Shown here in pieces: positions 25,250 to 33,938 of a DNA stretch of 64,000 bases. How positions within the stretch are numbered: the stretch's first letter is position 1; each line of letters starts with the position of its first letter. The DNA is taken from contig NZ_FYEB01000009.1 in the NCBI RefSeq assembly GCF_900187445.1, positions 62,001-126,000 on the forward strand. The letters are read 5' to 3'. The notes under the pieces were generated by a model. That model saw nothing but the letters and a program-made list of their open reading frames with translations. It made no database searches and was not told the origin of the DNA. This DNA comes from Pseudomonas sp. Irchel s3b2 (GTDB lineage: Bacteria; Pseudomonadota; Gammaproteobacteria; Pseudomonadales; Pseudomonadaceae). The translations under genes and the position numbers were made by a program.

Positions 25250-26281
25250 ATGATTACCCCTAAAAACGATAAAAATACTCGCACCACTGGCCGCCCTACC
25301 CTCAACGAAGTCGCGCGCCTGGCCGGTGTCAGCCCGATTACCGCCTCCCGCGCCCTGCGCGGCGTGAGCACGGTGGCCACCGAACTGGTGGAAAAAGTCC
25401 AGAAGGCCGCCCTCGAACTGAACTACGTGGTCAACCCCGCAGCCCGTGCCCTGGCCTCGGCCCAGAGCCATTCCGTGGTGGTTTTGGTGCCGTCGCTGTC
25501 CAACCTGCTGTTCATCGACACGCTGGAAGCCATTCATCAGGTTTTGCGACCAAAGGGCTTCGAAGTGCTGATCGGTAACTTCCATTACTCGCGCGATGAA
25601 GAAGAAAACCTGCTGCGCAATTACATGGCCTATCAGCCTCGCGGCTTGTTGCTGACCGGTTTCGACCGCACCGAAAGTTCGCGGCGAATGATTGAGGCCA
25701 GCAACATTCCCAGCGTCTACATGATGGAACTGGACAGTGCAGCCGGGCTCAATTGCGTCGGTTTTTCTCAAGTCGCTGCCGGCGAAACCGCGGCTGAGCA
25801 TTTGCTCTCCCGCGGTCGCAAACGCCTGGCCTACATCGGCGCGCAACTGGACCAGCGCACGCTGCTGCGTGGCGAAGGTTTCCGCCGCGCGCTGCAAAAG
25901 GCCGGCTTGTATGATCCAGCCCTGGAAGTGCTGACCCCGCGCGCCTCCTCCGTGGGGTTGGGTGGTGAACTGTTCCTGCAACTGCTCGCCAATCATCCCG
26001 ACGTCGATGCGATCTTCTTCGGCAACGACGACCTGGCCCAGGGCGCATTGCTCGAAGCCCTGCGCTGTGGCATCAAGATCCCCGAACAGGTGGCGATCCT
26101 CGGCTTCAACGACCTGCCGGCCTCGGCCCACATGGTCCCGCGCCTGAGCAGCATCAGTACCCCACGCGAGGCCATTGGCCGTCGCTCCGCGGAACTGATG
26201 CTGACGTTGATGGCCGGCAATTCAGTGGCCAAACCGGTGCAGGATATGGGGTTTGAATTGAAGGTGCGCGAGAGCACCTGA
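25250..26281 (+). CDS. gntR: LacI-family gluconate repressor
   Basis: 343-residue LacI/GalR regulator. The N-terminal helix-turn-helix and hinge are TLNEVARLAGVSPITASRAL (residues about 16-35), and a periplasmic-binding-like effector domain follows. It is divergent from gntK and lies beside gntP, so it is named from context and family. Gluconate or 6-phosphogluconate would relieve repression. The ATG at 25250 is chosen over a TTG at 25235; the ribosome site is weak for both. Predicted target sites lie at 24478, 25056 and 25207. Confidence 0.9.
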   Translation: MITPKNDKNTRTTGRPTLNEVARLAGVSPITASRALRGVSTVATELVEKVQKAALELNYVVNPAARALASAQSHSVVVLVPSLSNLLFIDTLEAIHQVLRPKGFEVLIGNFHYSRDEEENLLRNYMAYQPRGLLLTGFDRTESSRRMIEASNIPSVYMMELDSAAGLNCVGFSQVAAGETAAEHLLSRGRKRLAYIGAQLDQRTLLRGEGFRRALQKAGLYDPALEVLTPRASSVGLGGELFLQLLANHPDVDAIFFGNDDLAQGALLEALRCGIKIPEQVAILGFNDLPASAHMVPRLSSISTPREAIGRRSAELMLTLMAGNSVAKPVQDMGFELKVREST

Positions 26282-26285
26282 CGCA

Positions 26286-26309
26286 CGACCATTCCCACGC
26301 TCCGCGTGC
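26286..26309. repeat. degenerate half of the GTTCCCACGC repeat
   Basis: CATTCCCACGCTCCGCGTG resembles the left half of the palindrome at 22981, but the right half is lost. Probably a decayed copy. Confidence 0.5.
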
Positions 26310-26348
26310 TAGATTCCCGATACCTGGAACAGCAAACGGAGAAGCTCA

Positions 26349-26981
26349 ATGGGACATGCGCTGAAAATTTTGGGTCGAGCGTCGTCAATCAACGTCAGAA
26401 AAGTCCTTTGGGCCTGCGACGAACTGGGCGTTTCCTACGAACGCGAAGACTGGGGCAACGGTTTCGCATCGACCCAGAGCCCGGATTTTCTCCAGCTCAA
26501 CCCCAACGCACAAGTGCCGGTGCTCATCGATGAAGCCGGCGTGCTGTGGGAGTCCAATACCATTTGCCGCTATCTGGCCGGTAAATATCAAAACACTGAC
26601 CTGTTGCCCATCGAACCGGCAGCCCGCGCTCGCGTAGAGCAGTGGATGGACTGGCAAGCCACCGAACTCAATCCGTCCTGGGGCTATGCATTTTTTGCCT
26701 TGGTCAGGCAATCGCCGGACTTTCAGGATTCGCAACGGATTGCCGATGGCGTTCGTGGCTGGAACGCGAAAATGGGCATCCTCGAACAGCAACTCACGGC
26801 GACCGGCGCCTATGTCGCGGGGTCACACTTCACACTGGCCGATATCCTCATCGGGCTATCGGTCAACCGCTGGCGGATGACCCCGATGGAGCGCCCGGAC
26901 TATCCCGCCGTCGACGCCTATTGCCAACGACTGGCGCTGCGGCCGGGGTTCATGGAACACGCCTGTAATGGCGTGCCTTGA
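26349..26981 (+). CDS. glutathione S-transferase family protein
   Basis: 210-residue GST. The thioredoxin-like half has the SxxxRKVLWACDELGVSYE opening (here SSINVRKVL) with serine in the glutathione-activating position, and NPNAQVPVLID followed by ESNTICRYLA, the glutathione-binding part. The C-terminal helical half contains FTLADILIGLSVNRW, the GST C-terminal signature. Conjugates or reduces electrophiles with glutathione; substrate unknown. GGAG precedes the start. Confidence 0.88.
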   Translation: MGHALKILGRASSINVRKVLWACDELGVSYEREDWGNGFASTQSPDFLQLNPNAQVPVLIDEAGVLWESNTICRYLAGKYQNTDLLPIEPAARARVEQWMDWQATELNPSWGYAFFALVRQSPDFQDSQRIADGVRGWNAKMGILEQQLTATGAYVAGSHFTLADILIGLSVNRWRMTPMERPDYPAVDAYCQRLALRPGFMEHACNGVP

Positions 26982-26982
26982 T

Positions 26983-27852
26983 TTAGCAAGTGAGCATACC
27001 CAACAACGCCCGTACCGCCGCCGAAGGTTCTTTGTCGGGTGCAACCACCAAGGCAAATTCGCGATTGATACGTGGCGTCACGGGCACTACCCGCAAGCCT
27101 TGGCGATGGGTCGGCAGGGTCATTTCCGGCACCAGGGTCACGCCGATGTTTTCCCGCACCAGGGTGAACGCACTGCTCCACTCCCGCACCTCGGCCCGCA
27201 CATCCAACAGTTGCAGCCCGGCGTCGATGGTCAGGCTGCGGGCATTGGTCGAACAACCGCCCGTGGCCAACACAAAGGGTTGCTCCGCCAGTTCCGCCAG
27301 TGAGACGCCCTCCTCATTCGAGCGGCGCGCCAAGGGATGGCCACCGGGCAAAACCGCCACCCAGGCATCATGCCCCAAACGACCGGCACTACGCTCGGGG
27401 GTCGGGTTCAGTACCACACCGACATCCACCAGTCCGGCGCCGAGCAGGGTTTCCACTTCATCGTCGCTGACCTCCAGCGCCACCACTTGAATGCCGGGAT
27501 ACAGCCGATTGAACTGGCGCAGCAGCGGCGGCAGAAAGGTCGCCAGTACCATGGGAAAACTCGCCAGGCGAATCGTCCCGCGCTGGATATCCTTGGCGGC
27601 ATCGACGGTACTGCGAATGTTCTCGAGAGCACCGAGCATGGTTCGCGCCTGTTCGATCACAGGCATGCCGATGGCAGTCGGCAGGGTCTGACGGTTTTCC
27701 CGGCTGAACAGCTGAACGCCCAGGGTTTCTTCGATCAGTGCCAGCGCCTGACTGGCACCGGACTGGGTCATTCCAACCCGCTCGGCGGCCCGGGTAATGT
27801 TGCCGGTATCGGCCACCGCCACCACCATTCGCCAGTGCATCAAATTCATCAT
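26983..27852 (-). CDS. LysR-type transcriptional regulator
   Basis: 289-residue regulator with an N-terminal winged helix (ADTGNITRAAERVGMTQSGASQAL) and a LysR substrate-binding domain. It converges on the GST gene upstream, with stop codons one base apart, and is divergent from the second GST gene (27952) by 99 bases. The close divergence from gstA suggests it regulates that gene. Effector unknown. Confidence 0.9.
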   Translation of the reverse strand: MMNLMHWRMVVAVADTGNITRAAERVGMTQSGASQALALIEETLGVQLFSRENRQTLPTAIGMPVIEQARTMLGALENIRSTVDAAKDIQRGTIRLASFPMVLATFLPPLLRQFNRLYPGIQVVALEVSDDEVETLLGAGLVDVGVVLNPTPERSAGRLGHDAWVAVLPGGHPLARRSNEEGVSLAELAEQPFVLATGGCSTNARSLTIDAGLQLLDVRAEVREWSSAFTLVRENIGVTLVPEMTLPTHRQGLRVVPVTPRINREFALVVAPDKEPSAAVRALLGMLTC

Positions 27853-27951
27853 GGCAGTAGCTTTCCTAATGGCAGTTTTCTGAAAGATTAATTTTACCGA
27901 GCGTGCTGCGCACTATGACACTGGCGCAAACCCGCAACCAGAGCCCTGCCC

Positions 27952-28551
27952 ATGAAGTTGTATTACGCCCCGCAAGCCTGCTCATTGGCGCCGCACATTG
28001 TGCTGCGCGAACTGGATTTGCCGTTCGAGTTGGTCCGCGTCGACAACAGCACCAAACAAACCGTCACTGGCGAGGACTTCCTCGCCATCAACCCCAAAGG
28101 CTACGTCGCGGCGTTGCAGCTGGAAAACGGCGATGTGCTGACCGAAGGCCCGGCGATCCTGCAATACCTGGCGGATCTACGTTCAGAGGCGAACCTGGCA
28201 CCGACAAACGGGACGTTCGAGCGGGTGCGTTTGCAGGAATGGCTGAATTTCGTTTCGACCGAGATTCATGGCGGGCTGGGTTGGCTGTTCAACTCACAGT
28301 TTCCGGATGATGTGAAAGCGCTCATCAAAGAGAAGCTGTTCAAGCGATTTGTCGTGTTGAGTCAGACGCTGGAGCGGCAGGATTATTTGATGGCTGGCGG
28401 ATTCAGTATTGCTGATGCGTATCTGTTTACCGTGTTGCGCTGGACTCAGGTGTTTGGCATCGATTTGAATCAGTGGCCGGCGTTGATGCGGTTTCAGGTA
28501 CGGATTGATCAGCGGCCAAGCGTGAAAGCGGCGTTGGCTGCGGAGGCATAA
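27952..28551 (+). CDS. gstA: glutathione transferase GstA-like
   Basis: 199-residue glutathione transferase of the bacterial beta class. The opening MKLYYAPQACSLAPHIVLRE carries the active-site cysteine (Cys10) typical of beta-class GSTs, and NPKGYVAALQLENGDVLTEG is the glutathione-binding part. The C-terminal helical domain has FSIADAYLFTVLRW. A terminator follows 6 bases after the stop. It is divergent from a LysR regulator, suggesting inducible detoxification. Confidence 0.9.
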   Translation: MKLYYAPQACSLAPHIVLRELDLPFELVRVDNSTKQTVTGEDFLAINPKGYVAALQLENGDVLTEGPAILQYLADLRSEANLAPTNGTFERVRLQEWLNFVSTEIHGGLGWLFNSQFPDDVKALIKEKLFKRFVVLSQTLERQDYLMAGGFSIADAYLFTVLRWTQVFGIDLNQWPALMRFQVRIDQRPSVKAALAAEA

Positions 28552-28556
28552 AAAAA

Positions 28557-28584
28557 AAGGAGCCCGAAGACTCGGGCTCCTTTT
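28557..28584. terminator. bidirectional terminator after gstA
   Basis: AGGAGCCCGA and TCGGGCTCCT arms with a four-base loop, preceded by nine A and followed by T residues. It serves gstA and the small minus-strand gene. Confidence 0.92.
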
Positions 28585-28593
28585 GACGCGGGA

Positions 28594-28704
28594 TCAGTGG
28601 CCGAACACACCCACCTTCTTGGCTTTCTTGTCCGCACGCTTCTCAATCGCGGTTTTCGCCGGCTTTTTCTTCGCCGCTTTCTTTGAATCCATACCTTTGG
28701 ACAT
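28594..28704 (-). CDS. lysine-rich 36-residue protein
   Basis: A 36-residue basic protein, MSKGMDSKKAAKKKPAKTAI..., with 12 lysines and one arginine and a GVFGH tail. GGAG lies about ten bases upstream of the ATG and a terminator follows the stop, so it has the parts of a real gene. The composition is like histone H1-type tails or ribosome-associated peptides. Function unknown; the ORF is too short for confident homology by eye. Confidence 0.7.
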   Translation of the reverse strand: MSKGMDSKKAAKKKPAKTAIEKRADKKAKKVGVFGH

Positions 28705-28807
28705 GATACGTACTCCACTCAGACCGGATGTGAGATCAGGTATACACCTATCCCCGCGCGCGTGTTCTTTTATAATCACCCGCTTTGCATACCGACTGTC
28801 CGAGCCC

Positions 28808-29227
28808 ATGCCCAACACCCAATACACCTTGCTCGACGAGCCGTTATGGCCGTTGATGAACAAGTTTTACCGCGCCCACCAATCGTCGATGAAAGCTGTG
28901 CGCGATGCTCAATTGTGGGTGGCGCGCCGCGAGGAGATTGTCGCCGCACTGTGCCTGCGTCCGGTATCTGGCGGGCATTGGCTGACGGGGCTGTTTGTCG
29001 ATCCGGCGTGCCGTGAACAGGGTGTCGCTGCAGCGTTGATCGCTGAAGCGGTGAAGCGTTTGGAAGCGCCGGTGTGGTTGTTCTGCCATCCGGATTTACG
29101 CGGCTTTTATGAGCGCCGCGGTTTTACGTTCGACCCACCCCTGCCCTACGCCATGGCTGAACGTTTGAGCCGTTATGCGCGCAGCAAGCCGATGATTGCC
29201 ATGGGGCTGGAACCGCGTTCTGCCTGA
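28808..29227 (+). CDS. GNAT-family N-acetyltransferase
   Basis: 139-residue acetyltransferase. The acetyl-CoA loop is GLFVDPACREQGVAAALIAEA (the REQGVA part matching Q/RxxGxG/A), and YERRGFTFDPPL is the usual C-terminal motif. The N-terminus is short and polar. Substrate unknown; some small GNATs of this type sit in stress or detoxification loci. A promoter presumably lies in the 103 bases before it. Confidence 0.8.
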   Translation: MPNTQYTLLDEPLWPLMNKFYRAHQSSMKAVRDAQLWVARREEIVAALCLRPVSGGHWLTGLFVDPACREQGVAAALIAEAVKRLEAPVWLFCHPDLRGFYERRGFTFDPPLPYAMAERLSRYARSKPMIAMGLEPRSA

Positions 29228-29241
29228 ACAACAGAGATCCT

Positions 29242-29330
29242 GTAGGAGCGGGCTTGCCCGCGATAGCAATCTGTCTGACAGCAATGATGCTGGATGTGCC
29301 GGCCTCTTCGCGGGCAAGCCCGCTCCCACA
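29242..29330. repeat. REP pair, GAGCGGGCTTGCCC variant
   Basis: Inverted GGAGCGGGCTTGCCCGCG and CGCGGGCAAGCCCGCTCC units with about 50 bases between. Lies between convergent GNAT and def genes. Confidence 0.82.
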
Positions 29331-29352
29331 GTGTTCGGCGGTGACGCAAAGA

Positions 29353-29892
29353 TCAGTCGTCCACTGTGGGATCGAGGTCCGGAAACATCACCTCGGTAAA
29401 TCCGAATTTGCTGAAATCATTGATGCGCGACGGGTATAACCGGCCGATCAGGTGATCGCATTCATGCTGCACCACCCGCGCATGGAATCCCGAGGCAATG
29501 CGCACGATCGGCTCGCCCTTGGGATCGAAACCTTCATAGCGAATCTGCTGATAGCGATCTACCGCACCACGCAGGCCCGGCACCGACAGGCAGCCTTCAA
29601 AACCCTCTTCGAGGGTCGGGCTCAAGGGCGTGATCAGCGGATTGATCAGAATCGTCTGCGGCACCGCTTCGGCGTCCGGATAGCGTTCGCTGTGTTCGAA
29701 ACCAAAGATCACCAGTTGCAGGTCGACACCGATCTGCGGCGCGGCCAGACCAACTCCGCCGACGCTTTCCATGGTCTGGAACATGTCGTCGATCAGTTGC
29801 CACAACTCAGGGCTGTCGAACATTTCTGCCGGCACCGGCGGGGCAATGCGCAGCAGGCGCTCATCGCCCATTTTCAGAATTTCACGGATCAT
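29353..29892 (-). CDS. def: peptide deformylase
   Basis: 179-residue metalloenzyme that removes the formyl group from nascent polypeptides. All three family motifs are present: GVGLAAPQ (46-53), EGCLSVP (99-105) and HECDH (143-147), supplying the Cys and two His metal ligands and the catalytic Glu. The ATG overlaps the stop of yihY by four bases (ATGA), indicating translational coupling. Pseudomonads often carry more than one deformylase; this one is not beside fmt, so it may be the second copy. Confidence 0.94.
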   Translation of the reverse strand: MIREILKMGDERLLRIAPPVPAEMFDSPELWQLIDDMFQTMESVGGVGLAAPQIGVDLQLVIFGFEHSERYPDAEAVPQTILINPLITPLSPTLEEGFEGCLSVPGLRGAVDRYQQIRYEGFDPKGEPIVRIASGFHARVVQHECDHLIGRLYPSRINDFSKFGFTEVMFPDLDPTVDD

Positions 29893-30833
29893 TTTATGGC
29901 TTCGTCAGTGGTCGGTTTGATCGAGTGGTCCCGTCCCAGTCCTGAAACGTGGTGTTTGGGTTCTTCGGGCACCTGTTCGCCAGGATGCTTGCCTTCGGAT
30001 GACATGTGCTCGATCACCGCGTTCATTTCCGCGCCGAGCAACAGCACCGCGGCGGAAATATAGAAGTACAGCAACAACACGATGATCGCGCCGATACTGC
30101 CATACATGGCGTTGTAGTTGGCGAAGGCTTTGACATAAAGACCGAAGCCCAGCGAAGCGACGATCCAGACCACCACGGCCAGCACCGAACCCGGGGTGAT
30201 GAAGCGAAACTCTTGCCTGACGTCGGGCATGACGTAGTAAATCAGCGCCACCGCCATCATCAGCAAAATCACGATCACCGGCCAGCGCACAATGGTCCAG
30301 ACGGTCACGATGAAATCTTCGAGGCCGACTTGCGCGGCGATCCAGCCCATCACCTGCGGCCCGAGCACCATCAGCGCGGCGGCGATCAGCAGCATGCCGG
30401 CGATACCGATGGTGTAGAAAATCGACAGAGGAAAACGCTTCCAGACCGGACGGCCTTCGACCACGTCATATGCGGCATTCATAGCGCTCATCATCAACCG
30501 CACACCGGCGGACGCGGTCCACAGGGCGATCACGATACCTACCGACAATAACCCCCCCTTGGATTGCTGGAGCTGGTCGATCACCGGGTTCACCTGCTCC
30601 AGCGCTTGGGGCGGCAAAACCAGTTCTGATTGCAGGCGCAGCCAGGAAAAGAAATCCGGCAAGTGCAGAAAGCCGATCAGGGCGATCAGGAACAGAATGA
30701 AAGGGAATAGCGAGAACAGCATCTGATAGGCCAGCGCCGAGGCATAGGTCGACATCTCGTCGGCGACAAACTCGGTGACCGTGCGCATCATCACCCGATG
30801 CAGGGGCAAACCTTTCATGGTCGGAAAAAACAT
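29889..30833 (-). CDS. YihY/BrkB-family inner-membrane protein
   Basis: 314-residue inner-membrane protein with about six helices, matching the YihY/virulence factor BrkB family (AYQMLFSLFPFILFLIALIG, then TASAGVRLMMSAMNAAYDV and WRFITPGSVLAVVVWIV-like segments). Start at 30833 with AAAGGAG six bases upstream; the open frame before it is rejected. It shares a 4-base overlap with def. Function is not established; the older annotation as a ribonuclease is not supported by its membrane topology. Confidence 0.85.
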   Translation of the reverse strand: MFFPTMKGLPLHRVMMRTVTEFVADEMSTYASALAYQMLFSLFPFILFLIALIGFLHLPDFFSWLRLQSELVLPPQALEQVNPVIDQLQQSKGGLLSVGIVIALWTASAGVRLMMSAMNAAYDVVEGRPVWKRFPLSIFYTIGIAGMLLIAAALMVLGPQVMGWIAAQVGLEDFIVTVWTIVRWPVIVILLMMAVALIYYVMPDVRQEFRFITPGSVLAVVVWIVASLGFGLYVKAFANYNAMYGSIGAIIVLLLYFYISAAVLLLGAEMNAVIEHMSSEGKHPGEQVPEEPKHHVSGLGRDHSIKPTTDEAIK

Positions 30834-30953
30834 TAGCGTCTCCTTTCGCCGCAAAAAGGTTGAAGACAAGGCGACTCAGGGGCCGTTTTCTACAACAAAG
30901 TAGCCTACTTGGCGACTTTGAAACAATTTCCTTGCTCAAGTTCAAGCTGACAC

Positions 30954-30983
30954 AGAAACGGCCATCCGCGGATGGCCGTTTCT
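30954..30983. terminator. perfect palindrome downstream of the CsbD gene
   Basis: AGAAACGGCCATC and GATGGCCGTTTCT with a four-base loop. A few T flank it on both strands, so it may terminate the CsbD transcript. Confidence 0.6.
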
Positions 30984-31003
30984 ATTACTCGTCAAAGCCC
31001 GGG

Positions 31004-31195
31004 TTACGCCTTGTCGATACCTTTTTTAAGAGCATCCTTGGCTTTGCCGATCGCTTGCTGGGTTTCGCCTTTCCTCTCCTGCGCCACGCCTTCGGAGCGC
31101 AGTCTTTCGTTGCCGGTGGCCTTGCCGACGCCTTGCTTGACGTTGCCGGCCGCTTCGTTTGCCATGCCTTTAACTTTATCGCCTGTGCTGCTCAT
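31004..31195 (-). CDS. CsbD-family stress protein
   Basis: 63-residue soluble, charged protein. MSSTGDKVKGMANEAAGNVK, then GKATGNERLRSEGVAQERKG and AKDALKKG follow the CsbD pattern, a family of general-stress proteins that are often abundant in stationary phase. The molecular role is not known. A ribosome site (GGAGA) precedes the ATG. Convergent with nothing; the next gene (31387) is divergent. Confidence 0.88.
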   Translation of the reverse strand: MSSTGDKVKGMANEAAGNVKQGVGKATGNERLRSEGVAQERKGETQQAIGKAKDALKKGIDKA

Positions 31196-31386
31196 GGTAT
31201 TTCTCCTGTGAACATTTCAACGGGAAAAGTGGTTACACAAGGATTGACCGAGGGCCTTTGCGCGGAGTTTCATTTATTTATTAACCGGACATTTCGCAGA
31301 TCAGGCTTTATGTTTGCAGGCTTTGCCCCGAGAATGCGCAACGTATTCAGGCCATGGCGCTGAAGATCCAATCCCGTAGGAACGTT

Positions 31387-31764
31387 ATGAAACTCGATAA
31401 AAAGCTGGCCATTGCCCGCAGAAACCAGGAACTCGGCGGTGCTGTGCTTGGCGTCAACAACTGCCATTTCACCGAATTGAACCGCAACCGCAATATCTTC
31501 TGGTTCGATATTCCGGTCGCGCGCCTGGCCGTTGGTCAGTACGAATGGATTCACTTGCTGATGCACACCCCGGATACCGACGAACTGCTGCACCTGAAAG
31601 TGCCGACGGTGTTCCTGCGCGAGAAACTCGAAGGCCTGGTGGTGCGCAACCAAGGCAAGCGCAAGGCAGCCCTGAGTCTGGAACTGAGCGCCGACAAGGA
31701 CTCCTACCTGCAGGACATGCGCCCGGCCGGTACCAACGTTGATTTCGCGCAGTTCCGGCAGTAA
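31387..31764 (+). CDS. conserved hypothetical protein (125 aa)
   Basis: 125-residue soluble protein, MKLDKKLAIARRNQELGGAV..., rich in asparagine and arginine in the centre (TELNRNRNIFWFDIPVARLA) and ending in a leucine-rich C-terminus. I do not recognise a family. A weak TAGGAACGT lies just before the ATG at 31387. It is followed by a palindromic repeat and a terminator. The coherent amino-acid use and typical codon bias favour a real gene. Confidence 0.62.
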   Translation: MKLDKKLAIARRNQELGGAVLGVNNCHFTELNRNRNIFWFDIPVARLAVGQYEWIHLLMHTPDTDELLHLKVPTVFLREKLEGLVVRNQGKRKAALSLELSADKDSYLQDMRPAGTNVDFAQFRQ

Positions 31765-31773
31765 CCCCCCGTT

Positions 31774-31804
31774 GATCGTTACCACGCAGAGCGTGGGAAC
31801 GATC
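31774..31804. repeat. palindromic element, GTTCCCACGC type
   Basis: A second copy of the palindrome at 22981, here with GTTACCACGC in the left arm. Lies just after the 125-aa gene. Confidence 0.75.
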
Positions 31805-31821
31805 AGTCCTGGCAAGAAACC

Positions 31822-31848
31822 AAAAGCCCCGCATCTGCGGGGCTTTTG
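31822..31848. terminator. bidirectional terminator upstream of fadD1 3' end
   Basis: AAAAGCCCCGC and GCGGGGCTTTT arms with a four-base loop, between the convergent 125-aa gene and fadD1. Confidence 0.92.
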
Positions 31849-31853
31849 TTTGA

Positions 31854-33554
31854 CTAGGCGCTGACTTTCTTCACGCCCAGTTTCTTCAACTCTTCGTCAC
31901 GCAGTTCGCGGCGCAGGATCTTGCCGACGTTGGTGGTCGGCAGCGCGTTGCGGAACTCCACGGCTTTGGGCACTTTGTAGCCGGTAACGTTGGCGCGCAT
32001 GTGCTCCATCACCTGTTCCTTGGTCAGGGTCACACCCGGTTTGGCGACGATGAAGATCTTGATCGCCTCGCCGGACTTCTCGTCCGGTATACCGATGGCC
32101 GCGCATTGCAGCACGCCCGGCAGGGTCGCCAGCACGTCTTCAAGCTCATTGGGGTACACGTTGAAACCGGAGACCAGGATCATGTCTTTCTTGCGATCGA
32201 CAATGCGCATGTAACCGTCTGGCTGGATCAGCGCGATGTCACCGGTTTTCAACCAGCCTTCGCTGTTGAGTATTTCATCGGTGGCGTCCTGACGCTGCCA
32301 GTAACCCTTCATGACTTGCGGACCTTTCACACACAGTTCACCGATAGCGCCCAACGGCTGTTCAACACCGGCATCATCGATGATTTTGCACAGGGTCGAT
32401 GGCACTGGAATACCGATGGTGCCGATCTGGATGTTCTGGCTCGGGTTCACCGTGGCCACCGGGCTGGTTTCGGTCATGCCGTAACCTTCGCAGATCGGGC
32501 AACCGGTGACCGCTTTCCAGCGCTCGGCCGCGGCCAGTTGCAAGGCCATGCCGCCGGACAGGGTGATTTTCAGACTGGAGAAATCCAGCTTGCGGAACGC
32601 TTCGTTGTTGCACAGCGCGACGAACAGCGTGTTCAGGCCGACGAAGCCGCTGAACTTCCACTTCGACAGTTCCTTGACCATCGCCGTCAGGTCGCGCGGG
32701 TTGCTGATCAGGATATTGTGGTTGCCGATCAGCATCATCGCCATGCAATGAAAGGTGAAAGCATAGATGTGGTACAGCGGCAGCGGCGTGATCAGAACCT
32801 CACAACCTTCGTTAAGGTTGGAGCCCATCAGCGCCTTGCACTGCAGCATGTTCGCCACCAGGTTGCGGTGGGTCAGCATTGCGCCCTTGGCCACGCCGGT
32901 AGTGCCGCCGGTGTATTGCAGCACGGCAACGTCGCTGCTGGCGGGGTTGGCTTCAGCCACTGGCTGACCATGGCCCTTGCTCAGCACGTCATTGAATTTG
33001 ATGGCCTTGGGCAAGTGATACGCCGGGACCATTTTCTTCACGTACTTGATGACACTGTTGACCAGCAGACGCTTGAGCGGCGGCAGCAGGTCGGCCACCT
33101 CAGTGACGATCACGTGCTTGACGCCGGTTTTCGGCACGACGGCCTCGGCCAGATGCGCCATGTTGGCCAGGCAGACCAAAGCCTTGGCACCGGAATCGTT
33201 GAATTGGTGTTCCATCTCCCGCGCGGTGTACAGCGGGTTGGTGTTGACCACGATCAGCCCGGCGCGGATCGCACCGAAGACGGCGATCGGGTACTGCAAC
33301 ACATTGGGCAGTTGCACGGCGATTCGATCACCGGGTTGCAAATCGGTATGCTGTTGCAGGTAAGCGGCAAAGGCACCGGACAATTCGTACAGCTCACCGT
33401 AGGTGATTGTCTTGCCCAGGTTGCTGAATGCCGGTTTGTCAGCGAAGCGTTGGCAGGATTGCTTCAACACTGCCTGAATATTCGGATACTCGTCTGGATT
33501 GATCTCGGCAGCAATTCCAGCTGGGTACTTATCCTTCCAAAAGTCTTCGATCAT
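31854..33554 (-). CDS. fadD1: long-chain fatty acyl-CoA synthetase (FadD1)
   Basis: 566-residue adenylate-forming enzyme that activates fatty acids with ATP and CoA for beta-oxidation. The AMP-binding signature [14 protein letters not shown] lies near residues 212-226, GYGMTETSP near 360, and the hinge/C-domain motif [21 protein letters not shown]-like (here [18 protein letters not shown]) near 470. It is the downstream member of a tandem with fadD2 (384 bases away, separated by a REP pair), the order known in P. aeruginosa. The start at 33554 has the standard [13 protein letters not shown] opening. A palindrome 28 bases upstream may be an operator. Confidence 0.93.
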   Translation of the reverse strand: [566 protein letters not shown]

Positions 33555-33581
33555 GGAAGCCCACTCCTCAGCAACGCGAAT

Positions 33582-33598
33582 TCAAATACCGCATTTGA
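33582..33598. promoter_or_regulatory. candidate operator upstream of fadD1
   Basis: TCAAAT-N5-ATTTGA, a perfect six-base inverted repeat, lies 28-44 bases before the fadD1 start. It resembles a fatty-acid repressor half-site pattern but is not an exact match to the PsrA consensus (CAAAC...GTTTG). Confidence 0.4.
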
Positions 33599-33820
33599 TG
33601 CGATTATTATTGATGTTTGATTATTGGTGAGTCTGGCTTTTTTCAAGGCCGAGAAGTCACAAAGCGCGCCGAGAGTAGCAGCTTTGCCAAGGGGCTACCA
33701 GAGCCTAAATCGGCCTCTGCGGTCACATTTATGACTCTTGAATATTCAATAGTCACTTTTAGAGCAAAAATTCTATAGAGCCTTGGAAGCCCCTGGAACC
33801 GGGGTTTCTGCCTCTTAAAA

Positions 33821-33912
33821 GCTTCGCGGGCAAGCCTCGCTCCTACAGGGTTCGCGTCGTTCACTGCTATGTGAACAGCACTGGACCTGTAGGAGCGAGG
33901 CTTGCCCGCGAA
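33821..33912. repeat. REP pair in the fadD1-fadD2 gap
   Basis: Inverted GCTTCGCGGGCAAGCC and GGCTTGCCCGCGAA units occupy 33821-33912 within the 384-base gap. The rest (33599-33820) is AT-richer and looks like promoter DNA; no gene is seen there. Confidence 0.82.
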
Positions 33913-33938
33913 CCGTGCGAAGCGCGGCCATTCAGCGA

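Noticed and set aside
26983..26985. Overlap of the first GST and LysR genes
   Set aside because: The stops are adjacent (26981 and 26983) but do not overlap; ordinary tight convergence.
32001..33620. Long plus-strand frame opposite fadD1
   Set aside because: Shadow of the FadD1 reading frame; no domain or start signal supports it.
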